Source: Timema cristinae
Lineage: Eukaryota; Arthropoda; Insecta; Phasmatodea; Timematidae
DNA length: 64,000 nt
Assembly (NCBI GenBank): GCA_039000515.1
Contig: JBCFYV010011172.1
Span: forward strand, 75,075,250 to 75,139,249
Direction: 5' to 3'
Below are positions 49,201-58,754 of the stretch, piece by piece. The notes under the pieces were generated by a model. That model searched no databases, was not told the DNA's origin, and saw nothing but the letters and a program-made list of their open reading frames with translations. Positions within the stretch are counted from its first letter, which is position 1. Each line of letters begins with the position of its first letter. The position numbers were made by a program, and so were the translations under genes.

Positions 49201-52200
49201 ACCCCAAAGCCTTGAGAGAAGGTCATGTTGACAGGAGACAAGTCCTAAAGGCGGGTTGACTATTGTTGGAGTGAAGGTGAACACAGAAGAATTTCCCTTC
49301 ACACATTTTCCATCACTGTCTGCTTATTAACATATTCTTTTGTCATATGGTTGAGGTTATATATGTTACAGGAAAAGTAGATTCTCCAGTAAGAGTCGAC
49401 TCGGCCTAGGTAAAGTCGACTCTTAGTGGTATTTTTAGTAAAAGTTTATCAAAAGCGAAAACTGATGAATTTCGATCAACATTTACTAGTCAAGAGTTGA
49501 CTGTACCTAGGGAAAGTATACTCTTACTACCTTGAGTAAGTAAAAGTTGACTAACCTAACCTAACCTAACCTAACCTAAAACACACTGAAACAAATTAAT
49601 CAAACACACACTGAATCCTTAGTCACTGTTGAAAACTACAACAAATGGACGAGTGATCAAAGAAAACAACAGTAAACAAATAGAGCTGGGATATTCAAAA
49701 CAAAGATGTGCGCGCGAAGTTGCCTGTGGAGAGCAACATCTGGACGAGTGATCAAATAAAACAACAGTAAACAAATAGAGTTGGGATATTCAAAACAGTC
49801 GCATGTGGAGAGCAACAGCGCGGAATCAACTTTTACTAAACCACAGCAGGCATAGTTAACTTTTCCTAGGAAAAGTTGATCTGTTTATTCTCTGTTTATT
49901 CTCAATAAACTTTTACTGATACTTTAAGTAAGGGTACGGCCAGACTGAGCGCGCGAGCGACTAAAATATAAAATAGAACACATTGGTTGTAATGGGAGGT
50001 GGCCACACTGGAGCGAGCGACTGAGCGCGCGCGCTTGAAAGATAGAACTGGTTCTATTTTTCAAGCGCGCGCGCTCGACCCGGTACAGTCTAGTTTACAG
50101 GCGCTAAGCAATATTATTGTATGTTGGTTCATTTAGTGCTGGGGAAACTTCTCATTTTGACATGATATTTAATTTTTTCTATCAGTGATAGGTTTAACAC
50201 ACTTGGTATTAATGGCCTAATTTAATTGGTAAGACCATAAATAATATAATGTATATATGTAAACCCAATATGTTAAAATACTTCAATATTATAATCAAAG
50301 TAGGCCTTTACAAATAAGAATCACCATTAGTTTGGAGAGAGTATGAAAAAATCACAACAATAAATAAGTTTTAAGAATCACCTTCAGTTCACACAATATT
50401 TTCTGTAAGAATTTTCGAGGAGCAGAGATGTACCAAGTGTCTTTGACAGAGACATCTTCTCTAATGAACTAACCCACCTTGGTGGCGTAGTTGGCTAACG
50501 CGCTAGTCGTGTTGAGCTCGACTGCTGAGGACGGGGAGATCGAGGTTCGAATCTCGGTCGGGTGAACTGGGGGTGGTTTTTCCTAATTAGTTTTCCACTC
50601 TCCCTCCACACAAATGCGGGTTCACTTTCTCTAATTCAACCTTCCCAATTCCTAATCCATTAGCGTAATTAGTACTTAAAGCGTATAACCCGAACGGGTA
50701 GTAAGACGCGGTGCTAATATTATATATTATATCTAATGAACTAGGGTCTGCTAATTACGCGCTCGCTCGCCAGTTTGGCCACCCAGTCGCTTGTGCGCTC
50801 GCTCGCACGCTTGTCAGTCTGGCCGAACCCTAAGAGTCGACTTTACCTAGGCCGTGTCAACTCTCCCTAACATCTCCTTTTCTTGTAACATATACATTGA
50901 TATTGTTCGCACATCATCGTTTAATATAGCATTCAGACTAGCCTATTGTTTGGAGCATAGCAGAATTTATCTACTACTTGCTAGTTATGTTCCTCAATGA
51001 ATTTATAATATTTAAATGTTCAAATTAAAAATGTGGCATGTTTTGGCACAAATGATATACACATTTCATAATAAGTCCAAACTTTTAGTAACACTGTTTT
51101 GATTTTAAAAACGTATATTTGAGCTCCGAATAATGTGGATTAACCTAAAGAAGTTTGTGAAAATTAAAATATATTTTTGATAAAAACTATTTATCAAATT
51201 TATAAGTTTTAAAGTGTGACATGGAGAATGGTTAATTTTTTTAATTACTTAGTACTAGAAAATGGAATAGCTAAACATTTCAATAGCACTCCAATAAACA
51301 CAACAAACAATAATTAGTAAAATTTTGAAAAATACAAACATTTTTGAAAAAATATTAATTTTAGTAATAAAACAAGTTTAAAAAAAAAAAAAAGTCTTGA
51401 ATGTAACCCTTAAAAATCCTTAGACAAATATATTCAACTCGGTAATGGGGCTGCTATTATATCTTATATATTATAATCAATGTAATCTTATTTTTGTCGT
51501 ATAAATACAATTTTCAAATGAGCACATGACTTAGAAACTGTTTTGATCTAAGAACGGCAACACTTACACCACTTATGGTCACACTAACCTGGTATACAAC
51601 AGGAAAACGATGTCCTGTGCCGGGTCGATGGGAGTACAGTAAGAACAGTTCCCCTTCGGAAGGACTCTGAAAGTAAATCTGTCGTGTCCTGTGTCGATAA
51701 GAAAACAATTTTACAGTTTTTTAGTTAAGCACAGATTGCTACATAACAGTTTAATTCTGTGCTTCGCGTCTTACTACCTGTTTGGGCTGTTTATTCTAAT
51801 AGTGTAGGTATTGAAAAGGCAGAATTCATAGAATATATACTCGAATTTACTTGGAGGGCGATTGCAATAATTCTTAGGAAATCCTACTCTCAGTACACCC
51901 AACTAGAACTCAAACCCCGCTATCGAAAGTCTAGTCTCTTGTAGGATTAACGTATTAAAATAGTGTTTTTCAATCGGTGTGACGCGGGAGTTTGGGTGAA
52001 GATCGAAAAGAAGCGAGAACATACTAAGTAATAAATAAATTGTCTAGGTAAATTTGAGAAGTTCTCTATATTTTTCCTAAAATGCTAAACAGAATGTAAA
52101 TAATAACTGTTTGGTAAAAATGTTAGGATAACATTTAAAGAGCTTCCGTCCCTATTGTCCATGATCCCAAAATACCTCTGAAATGTATTTTTACCACCCC

Positions 52201-55200
52201 ACCTTTCACCCCTGTCAAGCCACTAATGTCAGTCTTCAGTCAGCTGTTGTCCGGTTCTGGTCTGTTGATACCCGTTTGTTTTTACTACTGAATTTTGGTT
52301 TTCCGTTTCATTTTCCATCTAGTTATTTGGTCATTTATAAATCTGGTTGATTTTTAATTTTTGAGGGCTTATGGATCGATATATATTTAATAAAAAAACA
52401 TAAGTTAGATGGTGACAGTGAGCTAAGTGTGGATGATACTAGTTTTGGCAGTATCATACATCATGGTACATAAGTACAACTAAAGCTCACAAAATTGTAC
52501 ATATTAAGATATTTGCCAATATCTCAGAAACTATTGGTCTTATAAAAATATATTTCAAATAAAAAACTTTTATTTTAATATTGTTAAAATTTGGCAATGA
52601 TAAGCTATTTAGTATCTCAAAGAGTTGTGGAGATATGGAAATTTTCGCTTCTGTAAAATACCCTAAAAGTCATTTTCATGTGAAAATTAGAGTAGCCATT
52701 TTTTTCATAATCTTAATCAACGCCTGTATATGAATTTTAATCAAAATCATTAGAGCCAATTTTGAGAAAAAATGTTCTTTTATCTTTTCGCCCTTTACTA
52801 AACTACAATTAATTTTAGGGCTAGACAGACCACAGACAGACGGAATTGCAAAATCCACTTTTTAATAGTTCGGCCGATTTTGATAAAATCAATTTCTTCT
52901 CTTTATGCCCTTCAGTAAACTACCTTTAATTTTAGGGTTGGATATCCATTCCCAAAAACCCCTCAGGGTAACCCTATGAAAACCCTGGATACCAAGTTTA
53001 AGCCCGATTGGTCTAATAGTTTAGATTATTCTTCAAGCTACAGATAGACAGATATACAGAGACACAAACAGACAGGACAGGTAGATGGAAATTCAAAAAC
53101 AACTTTTTCGGATTTGAGGGGGGGGGGGGGGGAAGAGATTATAAAACGTCAAAATTCATCCAAATCTTGAGATCGATTTTTTTGAAGACCATTTTACTTT
53201 CTCTACTTCTAAGGTAGCGAGAAAGTAAAAAGAGAACAAAATTGAAATATTTTTGATGACAAAATGTAGCAGACTTAACAAAAATCTTGTAGATTCAAAG
53301 TTTATCCGACTGCTGAGTAAAATCTTTGAGAAGTATTTCCTTTCACTGTATCTTCCTTGAAGAGAGTGAGGGTTTCGTTTGTGCTAAACTGTTTCAGCTA
53401 TTTAACTTTTAAAAAACGACCTTAAAACTTGTATTTACTTTTTTTAAATCAAGATAAAATATTCTGATTGTGAAAAAAAAATTGCTCTAGAGATTATGAC
53501 GAATCTTTACATTTTATGTGAACATGTAGCCAAAAAAGTGGATTTTACAATTATGTCTGACCACATATCTGTCTGTGTCAGTCTGTCTCTGGCCACAGAT
53601 CCAAAATGGTTTGTTGGATTTTGTTCAAACTTGATATTTAGATTTCATAGGACTAAGCCACAAAATAATTATTTATTTTTTACCCTAGCCCTTCAATTAA
53701 AGGTATCTACTGATGAGAAATTTTTTTTATTCCATACATTTAAAAACATTTTGTAATGATTTTGTTTAAAGTACATAGGGCCTACATAAGATTTGTTTGG
53801 CATGACAAAGAGCACTGTACAATTCGTTTTTGGTTAAAAATTCGTTGAAGGATAATTTAATGATAGGAATTTTAAATTACAAATATTTTGAAAATTACTC
53901 TAACAATTTGTTCAAAATGTATATTTGAAGGTTGTATAGTATGGCAAATAATTTTTTTAAATTGTTTTGGCGGTAAAAACTCATTTTTGGGTAGTTTACC
54001 GATTACGGATTTTTCAAAAACTTGAAATATTTTACAAATGGCTATGTCAATTTTTTTCCAAATAGGTATCTTGGGAGTGTTTGAGATAAAAAAAATAGCA
54101 CTGTTTACTTGTTTTGGGGGTTAAAAATCATTTACGTGTCGTTTACTGATGACCTATTTTTCAAAGACTTGAAATATTTTACAAATTACTTTAATGACTT
54201 GGTTCCTGATGGATATTTTGGGAGTGTTTGACAGTTTAGAATCTATACTTGTGTTTGGGGTGAACTAATTTATGAGTAGTTTACTGATGATTGATTTCTC
54301 CAAAATTTAATTATTTAAAAAGTGGCACTAACGTTTTGTTTAGAAATGGGTATATAGTAGGGTTTGAGATAATAAATAATCCTGTATAATTGGTTTTGAG
54401 TAAAAATTGATAAAGGATCGTTTACTGATGAGTGATTTTTGAAAATTCAAATTATTTTTAAAATGACTATAATGATTTTGCTTAAATCACATGAAAATGA
54501 CAAATAAATCTGTATACTTGTTTTGGTGGGCAATTTTGCCATAGGTGATGATGAGTATTTAAAAAAAAATTGATTATTTAAAAAAATGGCTTTAGTTATT
54601 TTATTCAAAATAGGTATCAAGAGATTATTTTACGTATCAATAATAATGTATATCTATTTAGCTAAAATATATTAATTTAAGAGTAGTTTAGTTACAACAA
54701 ATCATAGAAAATGCGAACATTTTGGAAATTGATCTTGAAGATTGAATTCTAAATGAGAATATGTGAATAATTTTTCATGATAAATAAGCATACTTTATAT
54801 TTTTACAAATAATACATAATTTTAAGGTAGTTTACAGATAATTTATTTCTGAAAATTTGAATTTTGTTAAATATAGTTGAACAATTTGGCTTAAAATTTA
54901 GATATAATGAATGATTTTTGTGCTTAACAAGATAGTGTGTTTGTTTTTATGAGGAAAACATAATTAAGTGTAGTTTACTCAAAACCTATGTTTTAAATTT
55001 TAAGTATAGAGTATGTAGGATCAATAATACTAAAAAAAAATATTAAATATTCAGGTTACTGTTAGCAGCCGCAAGAAAATTATTGGGAAGGCGTATATTT
55101 TCTTATATGTATATAATAACTTTTTTGTAGTCCTATTTGGTAGTCGAATGGTCTAAAGTAGCAATTTTAAGACTTTTTCAACTCTTAACACAATTAACAA

Positions 55201-57525
55201 GGTGATAAAATTGTCAAAGCAAACCATCAGTTCTTTTAAGAAGTATTAAACTCACTTCTTAAAATAACTGATGGTTTGCTTTGACAATTTTATCACCTTG
55301 TTAATTGTGTTACGAGTTGAAAAAGTCTTAAAATTGCTACTTTAGACCATTCGACTACCAAATAGGACTACAAAAAAGTTATTATATACATATAAGAAAA
55401 TATGCGCCTTCCCAATAATTTTCTTGCGGCTGCTAACAGTAACCTGAATATTTAATAATTTTTTTTTTTAGTATTATTGATCCTACATACTCTATACTTA
55501 AAATTTAGTAAAGATGATTTTACTCCTTATTAAAACTCAAATTCATATAATAAGAAAATAAATGTGTTTGCTGTAATAATCATTAGAATACTAAATTTTG
55601 TAAAATTCTAATTGAGGCTATCCTAGCTGGCTTCGTAAACCCCCCCCCCCCGTATTCTTCATTATCTAATCTGACTAATTAGAAATATTAATTTAAATTG
55701 ATATGATTTACTATCTATTAAATATGAAAACCAATAAATCATCATTTTTGTGCAAACTATTTTTTTAAAGCTTGAATATTTTATTTTTATAAATTATCCA
55801 AACAAAGTTTAAAGAACGTTTATAAAACTGTGATCTTTAAGGTGTTTTTACACCACGTCTACGCCTTTAAGGTACTGACGAAAGCTGCTATTAATATATA
55901 CTACATTAAGCCCACACTTGGTAGTGTTGTTGAATGTTCAGCCATGGCAGCTTTCTAGAAGGCCTATATTAGTTTAGTATAGCAGGGATTGTAAAGCGCT
56001 GATTTTCACGGACACATTGCATCACTTGCCAGTTGCTAAATCCTTTGCCATGCCTCATTTATAAACTGAAACCATGACATTCCAAGTCATAGTATGCAGC
56101 TACATTATTATTTTATTTACAGTTTAAACTATTACTTCAAGTAAAAATTACACATACAGTTAAATAACAAATTTAGATCATCTTTGAAGAAAAATAACAT
56201 TTATTTTTGCCTGTGTGAGATTTTAATAGATCATTACCTTAGTAGAAAGTTTTTTTTAACAGGCTTACTGCTTCACATTTATAATATTATATAGTCAATC
56301 AAACCACGAACTTTTTAATGTGTTCATTTTATCTCAAGCCTATCTAAATATGTTAGTTTAAAACTATTTGCACCGCGTCTTACTACTTGGTCGGGTTATA
56401 CACATATATAATTACTCTAATGGAGTAGGTAGGAGTAAGGAAGCACTTTAGAGGTGATACACCCGCATATGCATGAAAGGAAAGTGATAAACTATTCAAG
56501 TAAAAACATCATCAGTATACCCGACCGGTACTAGAACCTTGATCTCCCTGTTATCAGCAGGTTAGTCTAGCACGACAGTGACGACTTAGACAATTCGGCC
56601 ACTGAAGCGTGTTATTTACATAGTTAAAGCCAGTGTTAAGCATTTTTTCAATGAATCTTAAAACAACCATCAATTACTTTTCTAATGACGTAATTGTTGT
56701 TCGAACTACTATTTGCGTAAAGGGTGTGAGTTAATATTTATAGGTTTTAAAACATTTTTCAGTTTGGATTATTTGCATTATTAAGTGTGATCAGATTAGC
56801 ACAGTGACAAATAAATACCTTTTAAATAAATAAGAGTGGTGATCAAACAAGAGTTTGATTTAGAGGGTAATTGGTTTAAGCCACGTGATAACTAAGTCTG
56901 GTATTGTTGCTTACGTTGTTTTAACTTCCTGAAACAATTGGCACTCTTTCACAGTGATAAAACTAACGAGTCAGCAATTATGACTCGGCCACAAACCCAA
57001 CCGGCGTGCTCTAAAACTTACAGACTGCAACATTTGAAACCCCGTGAATTAATGAAGTTTTTTTCGCCTTTGAAATTTAAAACTAAACAAAACCAACATT
57101 TTTGTAAACGAACGGTTGATTGGTAAGATGGATGTTTGGAATTTGTGTTGATATAACTATCGTCTCGCATAATTGAATTAATTAACCACAATTCACAGAA
57201 AAGTGTTAAGTTTTTCTGACCCACAGTAAATTTACATTATCTAAATAAGCTGCATGCTTAGAGTTAAATCTTAGTTCTATTTCAATACACGAACAAAATC
57301 CGCAAAACTCTTTGTGATAGATTTTGTTACGTTCGTTATTATAAATAGGCGAATAATAAGATGGAGATGTATAAAAAAAACTACATATTTAAAGGCATTA
57401 ATTTAAAGGGACGGAAAAAATATAGTAGCTTGTTTAGAATTATAATGCTATTTTAGTAGAAGAGTGTGATTCTCACCTACATTGATTGTCACAGAGATAT
57501 AAGCCAACAGTTTGATCAAATTCAT
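41413..57525 (-). CDS. Secreted pancreatic-lipase-family (triglyceride lipase/phospholipase A1-like) enzyme, 6 exons found
   Basis: Exons in order on the - strand are 57525-57477, 51688-51589, 48500-48352, 47904-47656, 46937-46756 and ~41623-41413. The first five sum to 729 nt (243 codons), and every junction rebuilds a conserved lipase motif: LLYTR|RNPD, IKE|AYLKKG and RIT|GLDPA. Seen in the product: a 17-residue signal peptide; [13 protein letters not shown] (oxyanion-hole segment) near residue 77; GFSLGAE with nucleophile Ser160; GLDPA with Asp185; [10 protein letters not shown]; and [11 protein letters not shown] with His264. The two Cys flanking a short lid (about 20 residues) are present. 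Family members hydrolyse acyl esters of glycerolipids; the exact substrate is not decided by the sequence. The last exon ends either at donor GTAAGT or at an in-frame TAG just beyond, so up to ~40 C-terminal residues may be missing. Confidence 0.82.
42155..43850 (+). pseudogene. Decayed member of an unnamed multicopy arthropod ORF family
   Basis: Successive frames on the + strand give one collinear protein: [13 protein letters not shown] and [12 protein letters not shown] (42.2-42.38 kb); MPFAVPLV, then YFCLA and [19 protein letters not shown] (42.41-42.6 kb, with stops where a Trp and a Cys are expected); FNDLVWD (42.73 kb); [24 protein letters not shown] and [17 protein letters not shown] (42903-43175); CEWDNRA (43.17 kb); and [19 protein letters not shown] (43501-43845), after which a shifted frame reads [16 protein letters not shown] recognise these motifs from uncharacterised, often highly repeated arthropod proteins and know no function. 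At least five lesions are visible. It sits in the lipase region upstream of exon 6, opposite strand. Confidence 0.7.
43940..44005 (-). mobile_element. SINE-A 3' tail fragment
   Basis: CACCATGTCTTACCACCATACGGGC is the inverted shared tail. Confidence 0.55.
44285..44460 (+). mobile_element. SINE-A copy, diverged
   Basis: AAATTTGAATCATTGCTGGG and GTTTCCCCCTCTCACTTC; weak tail. Confidence 0.55.
44465..44640 (+). mobile_element. SINE-A copy, diverged, tandem to the previous one
   Basis: GCTGGTGACTGAGGTCAGGG, CGGATAGGTGAACAGCGAGG and CTTCAATCAAATGGGGGTCA follow the family order. Confidence 0.45.
45145..45255. repeat. Small hairpin repeat (about 43-bp arms)
   Basis: TTCACGGTAGGAGTTACTCT and CTGAAAGGTCTTTTTTCCTACC pair with GGTAGGGAAAAAGGCCTTTCAG and the complement of the first block, around a ~27-base AT-rich loop. 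It may be a MITE remnant or a miRNA-precursor-like fold. Confidence 0.65.
46084..46251 (+). mobile_element. SINE-B, 5'-truncated, with (TAA)n tail
   Basis: It matches the SINE-B body from CCTCCACCGTGGTTTGGATT to the shared tail CGTATAACCCGAATGGGTAG and ends in about 15 TAA triplets. Confidence 0.85.
46384..46605 (+). repeat. 60-bp tandem repeat, 4 copies, in lipase intron 5
   Basis: Unit CGTCCCTGCCTGGTTGACAG ... GGATGGTAAACAAGTC. Nearly identical copies; open in both strands because the unit is a multiple of three. Confidence 0.92.
46756..46937 (-). CDS. Lipase exon 5 (catalytic Asp, [10 protein letters not shown])
   Basis: Acceptor CCTTGCAG. Encodes [10 protein letters not shown] with Asp185, [27 protein letters not shown], ending at CDM before donor GTCACC (weak). 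An alternative donor at PG|GTTGCG would delete the conserved Cys and is less likely. Confidence 0.85.
47270..47650 (-). repeat. Diverged tandem repeat, unit about 66 bp, in lipase intron 4
   Basis: Recurring GTTTACCTGTGATCCTG, TTTTTGACTCTG and GTGGGAAGTGAGGC elements in about five copies. Confidence 0.55.
47656..47904 (-). CDS. Lipase exon 4 (nucleophile elbow GFSLG)
   Basis: Acceptor TTGTGTTTGTCAG and donor GTAAAC. Encodes [16 protein letters not shown], a disulfide-bearing middle, and [17 protein letters not shown] with catalytic Ser160. Family members often have GHSLG or GFSLG here. Confidence 0.9.
48105..48375 (+). repeat. Diverged tandem repeat, unit about 50 bp, in lipase intron 3 and into exon 3
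   Basis: TACTTCCCTTGATGGGGGTG and AATAGGCC recur about five times. The last copies run up to the end of lipase exon 3, whose last bases (CTTCCTTGATGG) resemble the unit. Confidence 0.65.
48352..48500 (-). CDS. Lipase exon 3 (oxyanion-hole segment)
   Basis: Acceptor CCTATTCTAG and donor GTAAAA. Encodes [19 protein letters not shown], then [19 protein letters not shown] is the conserved strand/oxyanion region of the lipase family. Confidence 0.85.
48696..49321. mobile_element. 626-bp foldback element (about 290-bp inverted arms)
   Basis: The ends AGACAGTGATGGAAAATG / CATTTTCCATCACTGTCT-type pair, then an almost continuous inverted match inward (GTGTTCACC/GGTGAACAC, GGACTTGTC/GACAAGTCC, GGGATTG, GAGCATGAGGGCTAAG, TTGACAATAGGTGGGAAAT/TTTCCCACCCATTGTCAA). 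The centre is AT-rich. No coding sequence; it looks like a foldback MITE in lipase intron 2. Confidence 0.7.
49551..49579 (-). repeat. Interstitial insect-type telomeric tract (TTAGG)n
   Basis: Five perfect CTAAC units and a sixth decayed one; read on the - strand this is (GTTAG)n = (TTAGG)n. Only 29 bp. Confidence 0.8.
50022..50079. repeat. Short perfect GC-rich hairpin
   Basis: GAGCGCGCGCGCTTGAAAGA and its complement (TTTTTCAAGCGCGCGCGCTC) face each other across GAACTGGTTC. It lies inside the 899-bp Harbinger-like element. Confidence 0.75.
50472..50731 (+). mobile_element. SINE-A reference copy (260 bp) with 12-bp TSD
   Basis: tRNA-derived head with A box TGGCGTAGTTGG and B box GGTTCGAATCT, body, and 3' tail GCGTATAACCCGAACGGGTA. 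Flanked by identical TCTAATGAACTA at 50460-50471 and 50732-50743, so it is a recent retroposition. Confidence 0.9.
51589..51688 (-). CDS. Lipase exon 2 (N-terminal part, ending in LLYTR)
   Basis: Acceptor ...TTATCGACACAG and donor GTTAGT. In the correct frame it encodes [14 protein letters not shown], then [18 protein letters not shown], the first beta-strand motif of the family. Joining to exon 3 gives YTRRNPD. A second acceptor 10 bases downstream (51678) is possible but would break the phase with exon 1. The open frame on this strand in another register is a shadow. Confidence 0.75.
51763..51945 (-). mobile_element. SINE-A copy in lipase intron 1
   Basis: Inverted tail CTTCGCGTCTTACTACCTGT and inverted B box AACTCAAACCCCGC. 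Confidence 0.75.
51946..53699. other. Lipase intron 1: dispersed repeat with a GACAGA-rich stretch
   Basis: 52480-53230 contains two related blocks (CCCTTTACTAAACTAC.. / CCCTTCAGTAAACTACC.., TTTAATTTTAGGG), a CAGACAGA run, a poly-G run (53121-53132) and no coding signal. It looks like an old interspersed repeat. Confidence 0.5.
53700..54920 (+). repeat. Diverged satellite, unit about 170-180 bp
   Basis: About six or seven copies carrying GTAGTTTACTGATGA, TTTTTCAAAA.TT, ATGACTATAATGATTTTG, GGTATCTTGGGAGTGTTTGA and CTGTATACTTGTTTTGG in that order. A related single copy lies at 2745-2965. It ends at the 512-bp hairpin. Confidence 0.7.
54995..55506. repeat. 512-bp near-perfect hairpin (about 250-bp arms, 9-base loop)
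   Basis: From AAATTTTAAGTATAGAGTAT at 54995 to its complement ending at 55506 the arms pair almost base for base, meeting at AAGAAGT / ACTTCTT around a 9-base loop (55245-55253). Differences are only a handful. It lies in lipase intron 1 at the end of the diverged satellite. It could be a recent inverted duplication, a foldback MITE or a hairpin-RNA locus. Confidence 0.9.
55507..57476. other. Lipase intron 1, remainder
   Basis: AT-rich; one SINE-A. Poly-C run at 55639. The open frame 56938-57126 shows no motif. Confidence 0.5.
56370..56612 (-). mobile_element. SINE-A copy, full length, in lipase intron 1
   Basis: CACCGCGTCTTACTACTTGG (inverted tail), body, ACTAGAACCTTGATCTCCC (inverted B box), ATTCGGCCACTGA head. 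Confidence 0.8.
57477..57525 (-). CDS. Lipase exon 1: start codon and signal peptide
   Basis: ATG at 57525 encodes [16 protein letters not shown] plus one base, then donor GTGAGA. The hydrophobic core fits a secretion signal. Phase (1 base left over) matches exon 2 with its acceptor at 51689. It is short and assigned by phase and context rather than similarity, so it is less certain than the other exons. Confidence 0.6.
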
Positions 57526-58330
57526 GTTGTTGTTTTCACAGATAACACATTTAAATGCACTTCAATTCAATGTTTACCAATAATATACACAAACATAGTA
57601 CATGCTCTGCATATTAAACACTGGCATTCAGAGTAACTCTTTAAACACGCTGAGTAAAGTTATTACGTATTCATTTTACAATGGTTTCCTACAACTGTGT
57701 ATTTGACGTTGATATCATCGACACTTAACAAAACACTGATAAATGCACTCCTACTTTGCAATACTTGACAATCACCAATATACAAATATACAGAAGTATT
57801 AATTTTGAATTTAGAATGTTTAATATTTAAAAAGCACAACAAAATACCTAAGATATTATGTTTAGTTTGTAGAACGTTTATCATTTAAAAATCGAACAAA
57901 TACTATAGATGTTTAAAATGGATTGTTTACAATTTAATACTGAACAAAATTGTAATGTAATAGTAAAATATTAATAAAAATTTGTAATAAAATAACGCGG
58001 AGGCGCTTTTAAAAATCCAAATGTTTACCATTTAAAATTCTTTACAAAACCACACACTTGTATGTTTGAAATTTTAAATGTTCGCTATGTAAATTAACTT
58101 AATTAACTTAATTCGGCTCTACATCAGCGAAAATAACGATAATGACCTCTACAACAGAGTAGGTTAGTTGCTTCAAGAACCTGTTCACGCAATATCGTCC
58201 ACGTGAGTAAACACGCCGTGTAAATACTACGTCGACACAATCGCCCGTTGTAGGTACAACGTTGCACTCGGGGGTGGGAGGTTGGCTTTTGTTGATATTA
58301 TTATAGATGGGATTAATAAACTTAGTAGCC
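57526..58330. other. Upstream (5') flank of the lipase gene
   Basis: Transcription would enter from the right. No confident TATA or initiator could be chosen. A GC-richer block at 58180-58290 (ACGT-containing) may be promoter-proximal. Confidence 0.3.
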
Positions 58331-58334
58331 CATG

Positions 58335-58560
58335 CCAGTGGGCACGTGGAGGAAATGTCGGTCTCATCTAGTCTGGTTTGCCTGTGATGGGAGGTCGGAT
58401 TTATTGAGGATGAATTTCCCTATGTGGTTTTTAACTTTTTATTCATGCAAATGTGGATATATTTGCTCTAAACTATACCTCTGCTATCCCATGCTCATTA
58501 GTGTAAATATGTGAGTGACCCCGGATTGCAGAAGGACGTAGAGAAAACTCAAACACAACA
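58335..58560 (+). mobile_element. SINE-A copy, diverged
   Basis: AGTGGGCACGTGGAGGAAAT head, AGGTCGGATTTATTGAGGAT, tail GTGACCCCGGATTGCAGAAG. Confidence 0.65.
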
Positions 58561-58589
58561 GTGGCTTAATTTAAGGGATATGAAAAAGA

Positions 58590-58748
58590 AATATAGTTTA
58601 AAGAAGTACACCTGCATAAGCTTTAAGAGAGGATGGGGAGAAAAATATTGATAAATTACCTTCAGTACAACCGGATAAGGTTAGAATCAAGACCTTCTCA
58701 TGCTATCCAAGTGAGACCAATGCCATAGTCCGTGTGACCACTGGTGCA
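58590..58748 (-). mobile_element. SINE-A copy, 3'-truncated
   Basis: Inverted body (CACCTGCATAAGC) and head (GTCCGTGTGACCACTGG). Confidence 0.6.
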
Positions 58749-58754
58749 GATATA

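Larger units (their letters stand above)
49932..50830. mobile_element. PIF/Harbinger-like non-autonomous element (899 bp), TAA TSD
   Basis: TIRs GGGTACGGCCAGACTG and the complement GGGTTCGGCCAGACTG, with TAA at 49929-49931 and 50831-50833. Subterminal CGCTCGCTCG/GCGCGCGCG blocks are repeated. A SINE-A copy is nested at 50472-50731. Confidence 0.78.
49368..50894. mobile_element. Inverted-repeat element hosting the Harbinger-like insertion
   Basis: The left end TATATGTTACAGGAAAAG ... GGCCTAGGTAAAGTCGACTC is repeated inverted at the right end (50831-50894), about 65 bp. The motif AGTCGACTTTACCTAGG recurs inside. It carries the interstitial CTAAC tract and the 899-bp Harbinger-like element. Confidence 0.6.
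48600..50990. repeat. Outer inverted-repeat pair enclosing the nested element cluster
   Basis: 48605-48675 (CAATAGGCT ... GATGATGTGCGAACA) is matched inverted by 50900-50985 (TGTTCGCACATCATC ... AGCCTATTG). So the TIR of the 49.37-50.89 element probably extends outward and was split on the left by the 626-bp foldback insertion. Confidence 0.55.

Noticed and set aside
51514..51708. 64-codon frame [17 protein letters not shown]
   Set aside because: Wrong register over lipase exon 2; the adjacent frame gives the family motif and the right phase.
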